Shown piece by piece: positions 6,754-16,054 of a stretch of DNA of 64,000 nucleotides. The stretch is from Variovorax paradoxus (lineage in GTDB: Bacteria > Pseudomonadota > Gammaproteobacteria > Burkholderiales > Burkholderiaceae_C), in NCBI RefSeq assembly GCF_029919115.1, contig NZ_CP123990.1, forward strand, positions 558,001-622,000, in the 5' to 3' direction. A program made the position numbers and the translations under genes. Positions within the stretch are counted from its first letter, which is position 1; every line of letters begins with the position of its first letter. Under the pieces are notes generated by a model. It was not told the DNA's origin, did not search any database, and worked only from the letters and a program-made list of their open reading frames with translations.

Positions 6754-8064
6754 ATGAAGCGTTTTCTGAAAGCGGGCCTCGTCCTCGCACTCGCCGGCAC
6801 GGGGCTCGCCTCCCAAGCCGCCACCGAACTCGTGATTGCCACCGTCAACAACGGCCACATGATCGAGATGCAGAAGCTGACGCCCTTCTTCGAAAAAGCC
6901 AATCCTGACATCAAGCTCAAGTGGGTGACGCTCGAGGAAGGCACGCTGCGCCAGCGCGTGACGACCGACATCGCTACCAAGGGCGGCCAGTTCGACGTGA
7001 TGACCATCGGCCTGTACGAAGCACCGATCTGGTCGAAGAAGGGCTGGCTCCAGCCCATTGCCACCGACGCCGCCTATGACGCCGACGACCTGCTGCCCGC
7101 CATTCGCGCCGGCCTGTCGTACGAAGGCAAGCTCTACGCTGCGCCGTTCTACGGCGAGAGCTCGATGCTCATGTACCGCAAGGACCTGGCCGACAAGGTC
7201 GGCTTCCAGATGCCCGAGCAGCCTACCTGGGCGCAGGTGAAAGAGCTGGCCGGCAAGATCCACGACCCCAAGGCCGGCGTGTACGGCATGTGCCTGCGCG
7301 GCAAGCCGGGCTGGGGCGACAACATGGCCTTTTTGACGACGCTGGTCAACACCAACGGCGGCCAGTGGTTCGACATGCAGTGGAAGCCGCAGATCGACAC
7401 CAAGCCCTGGAAGGACGCGATCAACTTCTACGTCGACATGATGAAGTCGTATGGCCCGCCCGGCGCATCGGCCAACAGCTTCAACGAGAACCTTGCGCTC
7501 TTCAACGAAGGCAAGTGCGGCATGTGGGTGGACGCAACCATTGCAGCCTCGTTCATCAGCGACCCCAAGCAGTCGAAGGTGGCCGACAAGGTGGCCTTCG
7601 CACAGGCACCGGTGGCCGTGACGCCCAAGGGCGCCAACTGGCTGTGGACCTGGAACCTGGCCATTCCCGCAAGCTCGACCAAGGGCGCCGCCGCGCAGAC
7701 CTTCGTGAAATGGGCGACCTCCAAGGAGTACGTGAACCTGGTGGCCAAGGAGCACGGCTGGGGCACGGTGCCCACCGGCACGCGCAAGTCGACTTACGCG
7801 AACCCCGAGTTCCAGAAGGTTGCCAAGTTTGCAGCGGCCGAGAAGAAGGCCATCGATACGGCAAACCTCAGCGACAGCACCCTGCCCAAATCCCCATACG
7901 TGGGCGTGCAGTACGCGGCCATTCCCGAGTTCCAGGCCATTGGCGTGGCGGTAGGCCAGCAGATGAGCGCGGCGCTGTCGGGCAAGGTCACGGTGGACCA
8001 GGCGCTGAAGACTTCGCAGACGGCGGCCGAGCGCGAGATGAAGAAAGCCGGCTACTACAAGTAA
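6754..8064 (+). CDS. Polyol ABC transporter substrate-binding protein (SmoE-like)
   Basis: 436 residues, periplasmic. The signal peptide is MKRFLKAGLVLALAGTGLAS with cleavage near SQA-AT. The mature protein starts TELVIATVNNGHMIEMQKLT and shows family-1 sugar-binding features (GGQFDVMTIGLYEAP, FYGESSMLMYRKDL, a NEGKCGMWVDAT segment). This type serves sorbitol/mannitol transporters of the SmoEFGK kind. The ATG at 6754 follows a TAGGAGA ribosome site; the longer frame upstream covers the promoter. It is the first gene of the operon and is separated from the first permease by a REP-like palindrome. It probably binds sorbitol, mannitol or D-arabinitol; which one is not readable from sequence. Confidence 0.92.
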   Translation: MKRFLKAGLVLALAGTGLASQAATELVIATVNNGHMIEMQKLTPFFEKANPDIKLKWVTLEEGTLRQRVTTDIATKGGQFDVMTIGLYEAPIWSKKGWLQPIATDAAYDADDLLPAIRAGLSYEGKLYAAPFYGESSMLMYRKDLADKVGFQMPEQPTWAQVKELAGKIHDPKAGVYGMCLRGKPGWGDNMAFLTTLVNTNGGQWFDMQWKPQIDTKPWKDAINFYVDMMKSYGPPGASANSFNENLALFNEGKCGMWVDATIAASFISDPKQSKVADKVAFAQAPVAVTPKGANWLWTWNLAIPASSTKGAAAQTFVKWATSKEYVNLVAKEHGWGTVPTGTRKSTYANPEFQKVAKFAAAEKKAIDTANLSDSTLPKSPYVGVQYAAIPEFQAIGVAVGQQMSAALSGKVTVDQALKTSQTAAEREMKKAGYYK

Positions 8065-8080
8065 GCCAGCTTTCATTCTT

Positions 8081-8191
8081 GCTCCCTCCCCTTCCGGGGG
8101 AGGGCAGGGGTGGGGGCACGCGGCGTACCAATCGCCGCGGCGCTCGATCCGGGAGCCCCCATCCCAGCCTTCCCCCAGCGGGGAAGGAGCC
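8081..8191. repeat. REP-like palindrome between binding protein and permease
   Basis: Left arm 8081-8118 (begins GCTCCCTCCCCTTCC, ends GGGGTGGGGGCA) and right arm 8154-8191 (begins AGCCCCCATCCC, ends GGGGAAGGAGCC) are imperfect inverted copies matching at roughly 30 of 38 positions around a 35-base centre. The position directly after a highly expressed binding-protein gene matches the E. coli malE-malF REP, which stabilises the upstream message. Similar CTCCCTCCC/GGGTGGGGGC palindromes are common in Comamonadaceae, from memory. Confidence 0.75.
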
Positions 8192-8216
8192 AGAGACAAC
8201 GAGAAGGAACCTCCTC

Positions 8217-9074
8217 ATGAAACGACTCCTGCCCCGGGCCCTCATGGCGCCCGCCGTGCTCACGCTCCTCCTGTGGATGATCGTGCCGCTGGTGATGACG
8301 TTGTACTTCTCGTTCGTGAACTACAACCTCATGCAGCCCGGCGAACGCACCTTCGCGGGCATCGAGAACTTTCACTACTTCGTTACCGACCCCGACTTCT
8401 GGCCCGCAACGTGGAACACGCTGATGCTGATCGGCAGCGTGATCGTCATCACGGTGGTGCTCGGCGTGCTGCTCGCACTTTTGGTGAACGAGCCCTTCCC
8501 GGGCCGCGGCATCGTGCGGGTGCTGCTCATCTCTCCGTTTTTCGTCATGCCCGCGGTCAACGCGCTGCTGTGGAAGCACATGATGATGAACCCCATCTAC
8601 GGCATCCTGGCCGACGTGTGGCGCTTCTTCGGCGCGCAGCCGGTCGACTGGCTCACCGACGTGCCGCTGTTCTCGGTGATCGTCATGGTGGCCTGGCAGT
8701 GGCTGCCGTTCGCCTGCCTGATCTTCATCACCTCGCTGCAGTCGCTCGACCGCGAGCAGATGGAGGCCGCGCGCATGGACGGCGCAAGCGCGTTCCAGCG
8801 CTTCTTCTACCTGACCATTCCGCACCTCGGCCGGCCGATGGCGGTGGTGATCATGATCGAGATGATCTTTCTGCTCAGCGTGTTCGCCGAGATCGCCATC
8901 ACCACCAATGGCGGCCCGGGCAACGAGAGCACCAACATGACCTACCTGATCTTCAAGCAGTCGCTGATGAACTTCGACGTGGGCGTGGCATCGGCCGGTG
9001 CGCTGTTCGCCGTGGTGCTGGCCAACATCGTGGCCGTGTTCCTCATTCGGATCATCGGCAAGAACCTCGACTGA
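8217..9074 (+). CDS. Polyol ABC transporter permease 1 (MalF type)
   Basis: 285 residues with six predicted inner-membrane helices, beginning MAPAVLTLLLWMIVPLVMTL. The cytoplasmic EAA loop that contacts the ATPase reads EAARMDGASAFQRFFYLTIP. This size and motif fit SmoF-like sugar-alcohol permeases. The ATG at 8217 follows a GAGAAGGAA ribosome site just after the REP-like palindrome. The next permease starts 10 bases downstream. Confidence 0.93.
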   Translation: MKRLLPRALMAPAVLTLLLWMIVPLVMTLYFSFVNYNLMQPGERTFAGIENFHYFVTDPDFWPATWNTLMLIGSVIVITVVLGVLLALLVNEPFPGRGIVRVLLISPFFVMPAVNALLWKHMMMNPIYGILADVWRFFGAQPVDWLTDVPLFSVIVMVAWQWLPFACLIFITSLQSLDREQMEAARMDGASAFQRFFYLTIPHLGRPMAVVIMIEMIFLLSVFAEIAITTNGGPGNESTNMTYLIFKQSLMNFDVGVASAGALFAVVLANIVAVFLIRIIGKNLD

Positions 9075-9084
9075 AGGAACGACC

Positions 9085-9909
9085 ATGCAACCCAGCAACT
9101 TCCTTCCGCAACTGCTGCGCACCGTGGGTGCGTGGGCCGTGGCGCTGCTCCTGTTCTTTCCGCTCGGCTGGCTGTTTCTCACGGCCTTCAAGACGGAGCT
9201 GCAGGCCATTCACGTGCCGCCGCTTTTCATCTTCGAGCCCACGCTCGACAACTTCGGCGAAGTGCAGCGCCGCAGCGATTACCTGCTGTACGCGCGCAAC
9301 TCGCTCATCACCAGCCTGGGCTCGACCATCATCGGCCTGTTGATCGCGGCGCCTGCGGCGTACTCGATGGCCTTCTTCCGCACGAAGAAGACGCGCGACA
9401 TCCTGATGTGGATGCTCTCCACCAAGATGATGCCGGCCGTGGGGGCGCTGGTGCCGATCTACGTGCTTGCGCAAACCGCGGGCCTGCTCGACTCGCTCAC
9501 CGCGCTCACAGTCGTGTTCACGCTGTCGAACCTGCCGATCATGGTGTGGATGCTCTACAGCGCCTACAAGGACATTCCGAACGAAATTCTCGAAGCCGCG
9601 CGCATGGACGGCGCCAGCCTGTGGACCGAGTTCCGCCACGTGGTGCTGCCGCTGTCGGTGGGCGGCCTTGCCTCGACCGGCCTCCTGTGCCTGGTGCTGA
9701 GCTGGAACGAGGCCTTCTGGGCGCTCAACCTCAGCTCGGCCAAGGCCGGCACGCTGGCCACGCTCATCGCCTCTTACTCCAGCCCCGAGGGTCTGTTCTG
9801 GGCCAAGCTGTCCGCCGCTTCGCTGATGGCCATTGCGCCCATAGTCGTGTTCGGCTGGTTCAGCCAGAAGCAACTGGTGCAAGGCCTGACCTTCGGCGCC
9901 GTCAAGTAA
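9085..9909 (+). CDS. Polyol ABC transporter permease 2 (MalG type)
   Basis: 274 residues, multi-spanning, with an N-terminal helix (AVALLLFFPLGWLFLTAF) and the EAA loop EAARMDGASLWTEFRHVVLP. A MalG-type C-terminus ends with LVQGLTFGAVK. It pairs with the preceding permease to form the channel for the polyol importer. The ATG at 9085 is preceded by GAAGGAACG. The ATPase gene follows after 17 bases. Confidence 0.93.
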   Translation: MQPSNFLPQLLRTVGAWAVALLLFFPLGWLFLTAFKTELQAIHVPPLFIFEPTLDNFGEVQRRSDYLLYARNSLITSLGSTIIGLLIAAPAAYSMAFFRTKKTRDILMWMLSTKMMPAVGALVPIYVLAQTAGLLDSLTALTVVFTLSNLPIMVWMLYSAYKDIPNEILEAARMDGASLWTEFRHVVLPLSVGGLASTGLLCLVLSWNEAFWALNLSSAKAGTLATLIASYSSPEGLFWAKLSAASLMAIAPIVVFGWFSQKQLVQGLTFGAVK

Positions 9910-9926
9910 AGAAAGGGAGACACCTC

Positions 9927-10964
<1,038 letters not shown>

Positions 10965-10992
10965 TTCTTCATTTTTCATCCGGATATTTCCC

Positions 10993-12447
10993 GTGACCCT
11001 TGCAGCAGCGCCTCTTGCACAAACACCACCGGCTCTTTCGGAGTTCACGGTGCTTCACCTTGGGCTCGGCTCGTTCCACCGGGCCCACCAGGCGGTCTAT
11101 CTCCAGCGGTTGATCGATGCGGGCGACACCCGCTGGTCGCTCTCGGGCGCCAACATCCGGCCCGACATGGCCGATGTGGTAGCCGCACTGCAGGCGCAGG
11201 GCGGGCGCTACACGCTGGAGACGGTTTCACCGGCCGGCGAGTACCGCTACGAGCAAATCGAAGCCATTCGAGAGGTTCTGCCTTACGAGCCCTCGCTGGC
11301 TAGGGTCGTCGCGCGCGGCGCGGCACCGTCCACGCGCATCGTGTCATTCACGGTGACCGAGGCGGGCTACTACCTCGATACGAAGGGCAAGCTGGACCTC
11401 TCGTTCGGCGACCTTGCGGCAGACATCGAGCGAGCCCGCCGCGGCCAGGCGTGGAGTGGAGGCGGCGAAGGCGTGACCATCTACGGCGCCGTCTGCGCGA
11501 TCTTGCGCGCGCGCAAGGCTGCGCAGGCCGGTCCGGTCACGCTGCTCAACTGCGACAACCTGCGCCACAACGGCGACCGTTTCCGTGCCGGGCTGCTCGA
11601 GTTCATCGAGCGCGCGGGCGATTCCGAGTTGCTCGCCTGGGTGCAGTCGAACACCGCCTGCCCGAACGCGATGGTCGACCGCATCACGCCGCGCCCGCCG
11701 CCCGAACTGCGTGCACGCGTGAAGGCCGCCACGGGCCGCGACGATGCCGCCGCGATCACCGGCGAGAGCTTTATCCAGTGGGTGATCGAAGACAACTTCG
11801 TGGCCGGGCGACCCGACTGGGGCCGCGTGGGCGTGGAGCTGGTCGATTCGGTGCAGCCGTACGAAGAGGCCAAGATCCGCATCCTCAACGCCACGCACAG
11901 CTGCATTGCGTGGGCCGGCACGCTGATCGGGTTGGGCTTCATCCATGAAGGTACGCACCACCCGGCCGTGCGCAAGATGGCGTTCGACTACGTGACCGAC
12001 GACGTGATTCCGTGCCTGAGCCCGAGCCCGATCGACCTTGCGGCGTATCGCGACGTGGTGCTCGACCGCTTCGGCAACCCCGCGATCCGCGACACCAACC
12101 AGCGCGTGGCGGCGGATGGCTTCTCGAAGATCCCGGGCTTCATTGCACCCACCGTGCGCGAGCGGCGTGCCGCCGGGCAGCCGATCGACAGCGTGGCGAT
12201 GCTGCCCGCGCTCTTCCTTGCCTTCTTGCAACGCTGGCATCGCGGGGCATTGCCATACGCCTATCAAGATCAGGGCATGGACGAAGCCGCGGCGCACGCC
12301 ATCTGCGATGCCGTCGATCCGGTGCTGGCACTCTGCTCGGACGCGGGACTCTGGGGCGCCACCGCAGGCGATGAGCGGCTGGTAGAGGCCGTGCGTGGCG
12401 CGAGCGAACGCGTGGCAAGTTTCATGAATGCAGGAGCAACGAGATGA
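10993..12447 (+). CDS. dalD: D-arabinitol 4-dehydrogenase
   Basis: 484 residues, a long-chain polyol dehydrogenase that oxidises D-arabinitol to D-xylulose with NAD. The N-terminal LHLGLGSFHRAHQAVYLQRL is the cofactor-fold signature. VTLLNCDNLRHNG, VDRITPRP, GESFIQWVIEDNF and NQRVAADGFSKIP all resemble Klebsiella DalD closely, from memory. The catalytic set is in KIRILNATHS: Lys294, Asn299 and His302. The start is a GTG at 10993, giving about 15 residues more than DalD. A mannitol 2-dehydrogenase is the main alternative, but xylulokinase in the same operon favours arabinitol. Its stop overlaps the SDR start by 4 bases. Confidence 0.88.
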   Translation: MTLAAAPLAQTPPALSEFTVLHLGLGSFHRAHQAVYLQRLIDAGDTRWSLSGANIRPDMADVVAALQAQGGRYTLETVSPAGEYRYEQIEAIREVLPYEPSLARVVARGAAPSTRIVSFTVTEAGYYLDTKGKLDLSFGDLAADIERARRGQAWSGGGEGVTIYGAVCAILRARKAAQAGPVTLLNCDNLRHNGDRFRAGLLEFIERAGDSELLAWVQSNTACPNAMVDRITPRPPPELRARVKAATGRDDAAAITGESFIQWVIEDNFVAGRPDWGRVGVELVDSVQPYEEAKIRILNATHSCIAWAGTLIGLGFIHEGTHHPAVRKMAFDYVTDDVIPCLSPSPIDLAAYRDVVLDRFGNPAIRDTNQRVAADGFSKIPGFIAPTVRERRAAGQPIDSVAMLPALFLAFLQRWHRGALPYAYQDQGMDEAAAHAICDAVDPVLALCSDAGLWGATAGDERLVEAVRGASERVASFMNAGATR

Positions 12448-13232
12448 GCGAACGGCTGAAGAACCGCCACGTGCTGCTGACCGGTGCTGGCGGAGGCATC
12501 GGGCTTGCAGTCGCCGAGGCATGCATTGCCGAGGGCGCGCGCTGCAGCGTCGTCGACCGCATGGCTGCTGCGCCGGAAGCAGTGCGGGCGCTGTTGCAGA
12601 AGCATCCCGACCGCCTCGCCTACATCGCGGCCGACGTGACCGACACGAAAGGAATCGCGCACCTCCTTGCAGAGGCGCAGGTCGCCTTCGGCCCCATTCA
12701 CACCCTGTTCAACAATGCCGCGGTGTTCGACCTTGCGCCGCTGCTCGACAGCGACGAGGCGTCCTTCGACAAGCTGTTCGCGGTCAACGTGAAAGGCATG
12801 TTCTTCGTCATGCAAGCGGTGCTGCGCCACATGGTCGAAGCCGGCACGCAGGGCGCATCGGTCATCAACATGGCCTCGCAAGCGGGGCGTCGCGGCGAAG
12901 CGCTGGTGTCGCACTACTGCGCAACGAAGGCCGCCGTCATCAGCTACACCCAGAGCGCCGCGCTGGCCATGGCGCCGCACGGCATTCGCGTCAACGGCAT
13001 TGCGCCGGGTGTGGTCGATACGCCCATGTGGGACCATGTAGACAGCCTGTTTGCCAAGGCCGAAGGGCTGCCACTCGGCGAGAAGAAGCGGCGGGTGGGC
13101 CTGGAGGTGCCGCTCGGCCGCATGGGCATGCCGAGCGACATTGCCGGCGCGGCGGTATTTCTTGCCAGCGACGAGGCGCGCTACATCACGGCGCAGACCT
13201 TGAATGTCGATGGCGGGAATGTGATGAGCTGA
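12444..13232 (+). CDS. SDR dehydrogenase, SmoS-like sorbitol (L-iditol 2-) dehydrogenase
   Basis: 262 residues of the classical short-chain dehydrogenase fold. The cofactor loop is LTGAGGGIG near residue 13, an NNAAVFDLAPLL strand follows, and the active site includes Tyr158 and Lys162 in the YCATKAA motif. The stretches NMASQAGRRGEALV, IAPGVVDTPMWD, LPLGEKKRRVG and AQTLNVDGGNVMS match the Rhodobacter SmoS pattern from memory, so conversion of sorbitol to fructose with NAD is the best guess. The start codon overlaps the dalD stop (ATGA), indicating coupled translation. Galactitol or another polyol remains possible. Confidence 0.85.
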   Translation: MSERLKNRHVLLTGAGGGIGLAVAEACIAEGARCSVVDRMAAAPEAVRALLQKHPDRLAYIAADVTDTKGIAHLLAEAQVAFGPIHTLFNNAAVFDLAPLLDSDEASFDKLFAVNVKGMFFVMQAVLRHMVEAGTQGASVINMASQAGRRGEALVSHYCATKAAVISYTQSAALAMAPHGIRVNGIAPGVVDTPMWDHVDSLFAKAEGLPLGEKKRRVGLEVPLGRMGMPSDIAGAAVFLASDEARYITAQTLNVDGGNVMS

Positions 13233-13262
13233 GATGAAGTTCGCTGTGCGTGAGGTGCCGGG

Positions 13263-13358
13263 TTCGGGGCGCGCACCCGCCGACGGGTACCTTTCTCCGC
13301 GAAGCCCGGGGGACATTCGCGGAGGGGAGTACCCGGTGGCCTTTGCACACGCCACGAA
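13263..13358. repeat. Long palindromic repeat element, copy 2 (96 bp)
   Basis: This is a shortened copy of the element at 3281-3420 in the same orientation. The left part (GCGCACCCGCCGACGGG, TACCTTTCTCCGCGAA) and right part (GGGGGACATTCGCGGAGGGG, AGTACCCGGTGGCCTTTGCAC) are nearly identical, while the central 40-odd bases are missing. CTCCGCGAA pairs with TTCGCGGAG over 9 bp. The 156-base gap between the SDR and aldolase genes consists mostly of this element, so it lies inside the polyol operon and could trim or attenuate the transcript there. Confidence 0.85.
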
Positions 13359-13388
13359 CTCTCCGTATTCTGTGCACCAAGCAAGCCC

Positions 13389-14060
13389 ATGAACCAAGAC
13401 TTCCACCTGTACCTAGACAGCGCCGACTTGACCGAGCTGAAGGCATGCCTGCCGCACCCAGTCGTTCACGGTGTAACAACCAACCCGACGCTGCTTCAAC
13501 GCGCAGGCGTAGGCCGCGACGAGGTACCGGGTCTGCTGAAGCGCTGCATCGATCTGGGCGCGCGGCAAGTACAGGCACAGGTGTATTCGAGCGACGTCGA
13601 CGGCATGCTCGAAGACGCTGAAAACCTGCTCGCGCACTTCGACCGAGGACAACTCGTGGTGAAGATTCCCGCCACGCGCCAAGGCCTCGATGCCGGCGCA
13701 CGGCTCATCGCGCAAGACGTGCCGGTGACGTGGACGGCTGTGTACGCGCCCGAACAGGCGCACTTTGCCGCGCAACTGGGCGCGGCGTACGCGGCGCCTT
13801 ACCTGGGGCGGCTCGAAGACGCCGGTATCGACGGGCTGGCGCTGATTGCGCAAATGCAGGCCTTGGTGGCACAGCGGCCCTCGTCCGGCACGCGGCTCCT
13901 GGTGGCGAGCATCCGCTCGCGCGAGGCGTATCTTTCGCTGCTGGGGCTCGGCGTGGGTGCCATCACCATTCCGCCGCGCCTTTTTGCCGAACTGCTCGAT
14001 CATCCCGCCACGCTGGCTGCCGAGACCGGCTTCCTGGCCGACGCGCGCGCCTTGGGCTGA
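13389..14060 (+). CDS. Fructose-6-phosphate aldolase-like transaldolase
   Basis: 223 residues, the size of the small decameric transaldolase/FSA group rather than the ~317 of classical TalB. Family landmarks are LYLDSADL, HGVTTNPTLL, VQAQVYS, LVVKIPAT with Schiff-base Lys92, TWTAVYAPEQ, and AYAAPYLGRLEDAG. The last two correspond to GTAVYGAAQ and YVAPYVNRID of E. coli FsaA, favouring cleavage of fructose 6-phosphate to dihydroxyacetone and glyceraldehyde 3-phosphate. A transaldolase role cannot be excluded. It lies between the SDR and fructokinase genes of the polyol operon, directly after the palindromic repeat, and starts at the ATG at 13389. Confidence 0.82.
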   Translation: MNQDFHLYLDSADLTELKACLPHPVVHGVTTNPTLLQRAGVGRDEVPGLLKRCIDLGARQVQAQVYSSDVDGMLEDAENLLAHFDRGQLVVKIPATRQGLDAGARLIAQDVPVTWTAVYAPEQAHFAAQLGAAYAAPYLGRLEDAGIDGLALIAQMQALVAQRPSSGTRLLVASIRSREAYLSLLGLGVGAITIPPRLFAELLDHPATLAAETGFLADARALG

Positions 14061-14086
14061 GAGAAGACGAAGAGAATCCAACCACC

Positions 14087-15055
14087 ATGCGCATTGCACT
14101 CACGGGCGAAGCCCTGATCGATTTCACCGCCAGCGAAGCAGGCACCCTCGGGTTCTTGGGGCACGAGGGCGGCTCGCCGCTCAACACCGCGGTCGCCTGC
14201 GCGCGCCTCGGCGAGCCGACGGGCTTTCTCACCCAGTTGTCGACCGACCTCTTCGGCGAGCGGCTGATGGGCTTTCTCGAGCACAACGGCGTGGACACCA
14301 GCTTCATTCTGCGCAGCAGTGCGCCGTCGACCGTGGCTTTTGTCGAGCGTACGCCGCAGACCAACCGCTATGCGTTCTATACCCGCGGCAGCGCCGACGC
14401 GACCTGGGCGCCTGAGCCGCTGCCGCAGCTGCCGGCGGACTGCCGCTTTCTGCACTTTGGTTCGATCTCGCTGCTGCAGGAGCCGGCGGCCACGCGCATC
14501 GCCGAACTGGTCACGGCCAACGCAGGACGCCGCGTGATCGTGTTCGACCCCAATGTGCGGCCGAGCCTGATTCCCGACATGCCGGCGTATCGCGCGCGCG
14601 TCATGGAGTGGCTTGCAATGGCTGACATGGTCAAGCTCAGCGACGAGGACGCCGAACTGCTCGCCCCTGGCCGGCCGGTGGATGCGCTGGCCGCGGAGTG
14701 CCTGCAGGCCGGTGTGCATGCGATCATCGTCACGCGCGGCAGCGCCGGCGCCACGCTCTGGCGCACCGGGCGCGAACCGCTGGCCGTCGCGGCGCCTCGG
14801 GTGGAGGTGGTCGACACCATCGGCGCGGGTGACACTTTCACGGCCGGCCTCTCCGTGTCGCTGCTTGCGCACGGCGTGGGGCACCCGGCCCAGCTTGGCG
14901 AACTGAGCGACGAGGCCTGGCGCGAGGTAATGCGCTTTGCCGCCACGGCCGCTGCGCTGAACTGCACCCGCGAAGGCGCCGATCCACCCACGCTCCAAGC
15001 GGTTGAGGCCGCGCTCGCGCAGCAGGACAATGTGCCTGCCGCGTCCCGGTCTTGA
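14087..15055 (+). CDS. PfkB-family sugar kinase, probable fructokinase
   Basis: 322 residues of ribokinase fold. An N-terminal GEALIDF strand and the glycine pair in GHEGGSPLNTAVACARLG mark the substrate side. The C-terminal signature DTIGAGDTFTAGL carries the anion hole and catalytic Asp249. With a sorbitol dehydrogenase upstream, ATP-dependent phosphorylation of fructose to fructose 6-phosphate is the likely role, feeding glycolysis or the neighbouring aldolase. The ATG at 14087 is the first Met of the domain; the frame upstream is a shadow over the aldolase gene. The AraC gene follows after 13 bases. Confidence 0.88.
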   Translation: MRIALTGEALIDFTASEAGTLGFLGHEGGSPLNTAVACARLGEPTGFLTQLSTDLFGERLMGFLEHNGVDTSFILRSSAPSTVAFVERTPQTNRYAFYTRGSADATWAPEPLPQLPADCRFLHFGSISLLQEPAATRIAELVTANAGRRVIVFDPNVRPSLIPDMPAYRARVMEWLAMADMVKLSDEDAELLAPGRPVDALAAECLQAGVHAIIVTRGSAGATLWRTGREPLAVAAPRVEVVDTIGAGDTFTAGLSVSLLAHGVGHPAQLGELSDEAWREVMRFAATAAALNCTREGADPPTLQAVEAALAQQDNVPAASRS

Positions 15056-15068
15056 CCTTCGTGCTGCC

Positions 15069-16007
15069 ATGACAACGTCCACCCGCAAACGCGCGATTCC
15101 CCGTCAGCGCCACCCCGAACTTGAGCGCGACATTGCGCGCTCCCCGTCGCTGGGCTACGAGGCCCCCGAAACCGGCCTGGTGCGCTGTCTTGCGCACGGC
15201 TTTCCGAGCCCGCTGGTGCGCTGGCATTTTCATGAAGACTACGAGCTGCACCTGATCACGGAGACATCCGGCAAGGCTTTCGTCGGCGACTGGATCGGGC
15301 CGTTCCAACCGGGGCACCTGGTGCTCTGCGGGCCGAGGCTGCCGCACAACTGGATCTCGCTCGATGTGCCCGAAGGCGGTGCCGAGGGGCGCGACCGGGT
15401 GATCCAGTTCCGCCACGAACCCATCGAGAGCGCCGCGGCCGGAATTCCGGAACTGCGCGAGGTGATGCAACTGCTCGAGCGGGCCCGCCACGGCATCGAG
15501 TTCTTCGGCATGTCGCAGCAGGCGCAAACGCATTGGGACAACATCAAGGCGGCGCGCGGCGTGCGCCGGCTCGGGCTGTTCTTCGAGTTCATGGCCGATC
15601 TTGCGCAGTGCACCGACTATCGGCTGCTCTCGAGCGTTCAGATGCAGGGTGCCCAAGGCATCGAGGGCGATGCGCAGGTCGACCAGATCAACGACATCGT
15701 CAACCGCATCACCGCCAACCTGGCGGAGCCCATTTCCATGTCGGACGTGGCGGCCGAGCTCGGCATGAGCGAGAGCCGCTTCAGCCGCTTCTTCCGGCGT
15801 TCCACAGGCAACAGCTTTACCGACTTCGTCAACCGCGTGCGCATCAACAGCGCCTGCCATCTGCTGATGCAGACCGACCACTACGTGACCGACATCTGCT
15901 ACCAGGTGGGCTTCAACAACGTGGCCAATTTCAACCGGCGCTTTCTCGAAATCAAAGGCATGACGCCGAGCGAATTCAGGCGGCAGGCCGACACGCGGTT
16001 CGGCTGA
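15069..16007 (+). CDS. AraC-family transcriptional regulator of the polyol operon
   Basis: 312 residues. A cupin-like N-terminal sensor contains RWHFHEDYELHLITE and PGHLVLCGPRLPHNW. The C-terminal DNA-binding half has two helix-turn-helices: ISMSDVAAELGMSESRFSRF and the later VTDICYQVGFNNVANFNRRF. It is encoded within the operon between fructokinase and xylulokinase, so it probably controls its own transcription unit through the 21-bp-spaced repeats near 6645-6677, with a polyol as inducer. The start ATG at 15069 trims a 22-residue upstream extension that overlaps the kinase gene. Confidence 0.92.
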   Translation: MTTSTRKRAIPRQRHPELERDIARSPSLGYEAPETGLVRCLAHGFPSPLVRWHFHEDYELHLITETSGKAFVGDWIGPFQPGHLVLCGPRLPHNWISLDVPEGGAEGRDRVIQFRHEPIESAAAGIPELREVMQLLERARHGIEFFGMSQQAQTHWDNIKAARGVRRLGLFFEFMADLAQCTDYRLLSSVQMQGAQGIEGDAQVDQINDIVNRITANLAEPISMSDVAAELGMSESRFSRFFRRSTGNSFTDFVNRVRINSACHLLMQTDHYVTDICYQVGFNNVANFNRRFLEIKGMTPSEFRRQADTRFG

Positions 16008-16054
16008 GTTCAAGGCAACAGCCGGCATTCAAGGCGCAATCAGGGAGCACTATC

